64,000 nt of DNA. It comes from Sva-07 sp963698565 (GTDB lineage Bacteria; Actinomycetota; Acidimicrobiia; Acidimicrobiales; Ilumatobacteraceae). The position numbers and the translations under genes were made by a program. Under the pieces are notes generated by a model. The model saw only the letters and a program-made list of their open reading frames with translations, made no database searches and was not told where the DNA came from. Positions 62,529 to 64,000 of the stretch are shown here, piece by piece (the first letter of the stretch is position 1; each line of letters opens with the position of its first letter). The stretch is from assembly GCA_963698565.1 (NCBI GenBank), contig CAVORH010000002.1:328556-392555 (forward strand). The letters run 5' to 3'.

Positions 62529-64000
62529 GAGATGACCGGGGTCTCCTCGGCGGGACGCTGCGCGCTCGACTTGCCCGGTCGGCGACGGCCGAACCAACCG
62601 CTGTTCGCCGCGTGTCCGCTCGACGAATAGTAGTAGTAGTACTGGTCGCCGCTGCTGGAGTCGCCGCCGACCAGCACGAGCAGCACGTTGCCGCGTGACA
62701 GGGTGCGGATCGTCTCGATCGATCGGCGGGCGGTGCTGGCGGTGGTGTGGCCGAGGCGCACCACGATCACGATGTTGTCGGCCTGGGGCACGAACTCGAG
62801 CACCTCGGCGGTGGCGCCGACGGGGGAGGTGTCGACGACGATCGCGTCGGCGATCTCGCCGACGCGGGGGAGCAGGCGGGCGGTCACGCGGGCGAGGTCG
62901 CCAGGCGTGTTCCCGCGGACGCGTGCGAGGTCGAGCACTGCCAGGCCCGGGTCGGCGCCTGGAGCGAGGACGAGCTCGAGCGGGGCGCTGGCGATCTCGT
63001 GGAGGTCGAGCCCCGCCGGTTCCGGATCGGCGACACCGAGACGATCGCTGAGCGTCGGCCGGCGGAAGTCGGTGTTCACCGCCACCGTGCGGCTGCCCGA
63101 TTCGACCATCGCGGCGGCGAGGTTGGCGGTGACCGAGGTCTTGCCGTCGCCTGGACCTGGCGACACGACAAGCGTGACGCTCGCCCGGTCACGCAGCTCT
63201 GCGTTCTCGTTGTCGAGGAACACGAGCATGCTGCGCAAGGTGCGGTAGGAGTCGGAGAGCGGGTCGTGGCGGCCCTGGCTGACAGCGAGGACGGAGCTGT
63301 CGTGGTGGCGCATCGCCGGAATCGCCGTGCTCGCCGGAAGACCGAGTAGCTCCTCGGCCTGCTGCGGGGTGCGGATCTTGCGGTCGGCGCGACCGAGCAC
63401 CATGGCCACACCGACACCGATGGCGAACCCGGCGATGGCGCCGAGCAGCGCCCGCCCGGTTCGTGAGCGTGGTGCGCTGAGGCCCTGCTCGGTGATCGCC
63501 ACCGGCTGGGCACGCTCCAGCGTGGTGAGCACGAGCTGACCCTGGTCCTGCTGGAGCGAGTTGAACTGCTCGAACACCACCGAGTACTGGCGGCTGAGTG
63601 CGTCGAGCTGGGCCCGGGCCACGGGATCCTCGGTCGGTTCTGCGTTGGCATCGTTCGGGTCGGCCGGGATCAGGACGTCGGCCTCGATCTCGTTGATCTG
63701 CGCTTCGAGTGCATCGAGCCGTTCGAGCGTCGACGCCAGGCGGTCCTGGCGGAGCTGGTCCTGGCGTTGGGCCAGGTAGGTCGTGAGCTCGTCGCCGAAG
63801 GCATCTGCCACTGCAACGGCCTCGTCGGCGGTCGCCTGGGTGGTGGAGATCCGCAGGGCGCCGGTCTGCTGGTCGGTGATCGCCGTGATCGTGCTGGCGA
63901 GCTGCGCCGGCGACCCGCTGTAGCCGACCGCCTCGGCCGCCCGGGCGGCACCACGCCGGTGGTGGCGAACAGCTGGATCTGGTTGAACGCCTGCGGGTCG
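62525..64000 (-). CDS. Wzz-Wzc-type chain-length / BY-kinase protein (5' end off window), frame-interrupted near 63940
   Basis: Enters from the right edge; the visible part is about 491 codons. At the edge DPQAFNQIQLFATTGVVPP is in one frame and ARAAEAVGYSGSPAQLASTI in another, so the frame changes near 63940 in a CCCGGG run. The Wzz coiled-coil (LRQDRLASTLERLDALEAQI) leads to a second membrane helix (ALLGAIAGFAIGVGVAMVLG). The kinase domain has VVSPGPGDGKTSVTANLAAA, where the A' segment reads VAVNTDFRRPTLSDRLG, and AIVVDTSPVGATAEVLEFV. The tail carries the cluster GDQYYYYYSSSG, typical of the autophosphorylated tail of BY-kinases. It is upstream of, and coupled to, the polymerase-like gene. 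Confidence 0.9.
   Translation of the reverse strand, partial: RPAGVQPDPAVRHHRRGAARAAEAVGYSGSPAQLASTITAITDQQTGALRISTTQATADEAVAVADAFGDELTTYLAQRQDQLRQDRLASTLERLDALEAQINEIEADVLIPADPNDANAEPTEDPVARAQLDALSRQYSVVFEQFNSLQQDQGQLVLTTLERAQPVAITEQGLSAPRSRTGRALLGAIAGFAIGVGVAMVLGRADRKIRTPQQAEELLGLPASTAIPAMRHHDSSVLAVSQGRHDPLSDSYRTLRSMLVFLDNENAELRDRASVTLVVSPGPGDGKTSVTANLAAAMVESGSRTVAVNTDFRRPTLSDRLGVADPEPAGLDLHEIASAPLELVLAPGADPGLAVLDLARVRGNTPGDLARVTARLLPRVGEIADAIVVDTSPVGATAEVLEFVPQADNIVIVVRLGHTTASTARRSIETIRTLSRGNVLLVLVGGDSSSGDQYYYYYSSSGHAANSGWFGRRRPGKSSAQRPAEETPVIS

Overview
The window is GC-rich DNA (roughly two thirds G+C by eye), almost entirely protein-coding, with no rRNA, tRNA, CRISPR or transposase that I could recognise. 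Three things point to an actinobacterium: LPxTG-type wall anchors next to actinobacterial-style surface genes, many start codons lying 5 to 9 bases after a TAnnnT box (leaderless transcription), and a 28-codon gene resembling the actinobacterial ribosomal protein bL37. Class Acidimicrobiia (Ilumatobacter-like) is a plausible guess, not a demonstrated placement.

Layout. 1-5.5 kb: housekeeping and orphan genes (DUF559-like protein cut by the window edge, lipoprotein, PHP phosphoesterase, serine hydrolase, bL37-like peptide, VOC protein) and an array of 52-bp palindromic elements. 5.5-12.3 kb: surface genes on the minus strand (LPQTG protein, DUF4012 membrane protein, LPRTG adhesin with VaFE/T-Q-ester-type repeats). 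12.7-17.3 kb: a sulfur cluster (Rrf2 regulator, cysQ, cysD, cysNC). 17.4-21 kb: rmlC, rmlB, rmlA and galE for nucleotide sugars. 21.6-42.4 kb: a polyprenyl-phosphate sugar transferase, an AfsR/SARP-type regulator and a giant (about 5,100-residue) secreted repeat protein. 42.6-64 kb: an exopolysaccharide locus (second sugar transferase, two GT4-type glycosyltransferases, flippase-like protein, O-antigen ligase-like protein, a second DUF4012 protein, three Wzz/Wzc-type chain-length or autokinase proteins, two polytopic membrane proteins). It also contains an HprK-like P-loop protein, a nucleotidyltransferase and a PqqD-like protein, plus a run of small secreted proteins.

How the parts fit. RmlA/B/C and GalE make activated sugars. 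The sugar transferases load the first sugar on the lipid carrier, the glycosyltransferases extend it, and the flippase and O-antigen ligase/polymerase-like proteins export and polymerise it under Wzz/Wzc control. The LPxTG, DUF4012 and giant proteins would decorate the same envelope. The PAPS-forming CysD/CysNC pair and PAP-recycling CysQ next door could serve cysteine synthesis, polysaccharide sulfation, or both.

A technical caution: at least a dozen otherwise convincing genes are interrupted by a single frame change. Nearly all of these are +1 in the direction of translation, including every step in the giant gene, where about nineteen are needed. Where an intact repeat copy allows comparison, the change is a one- or two-base insertion. 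This looks like residual insertion error in a long-read assembly rather than gene decay, and I annotate such genes across the break and say so. True decay is likelier for a 250-bp remnant of the sugar transferase gene at 42.6 kb and for the stretch at 43.7-44.7 kb.
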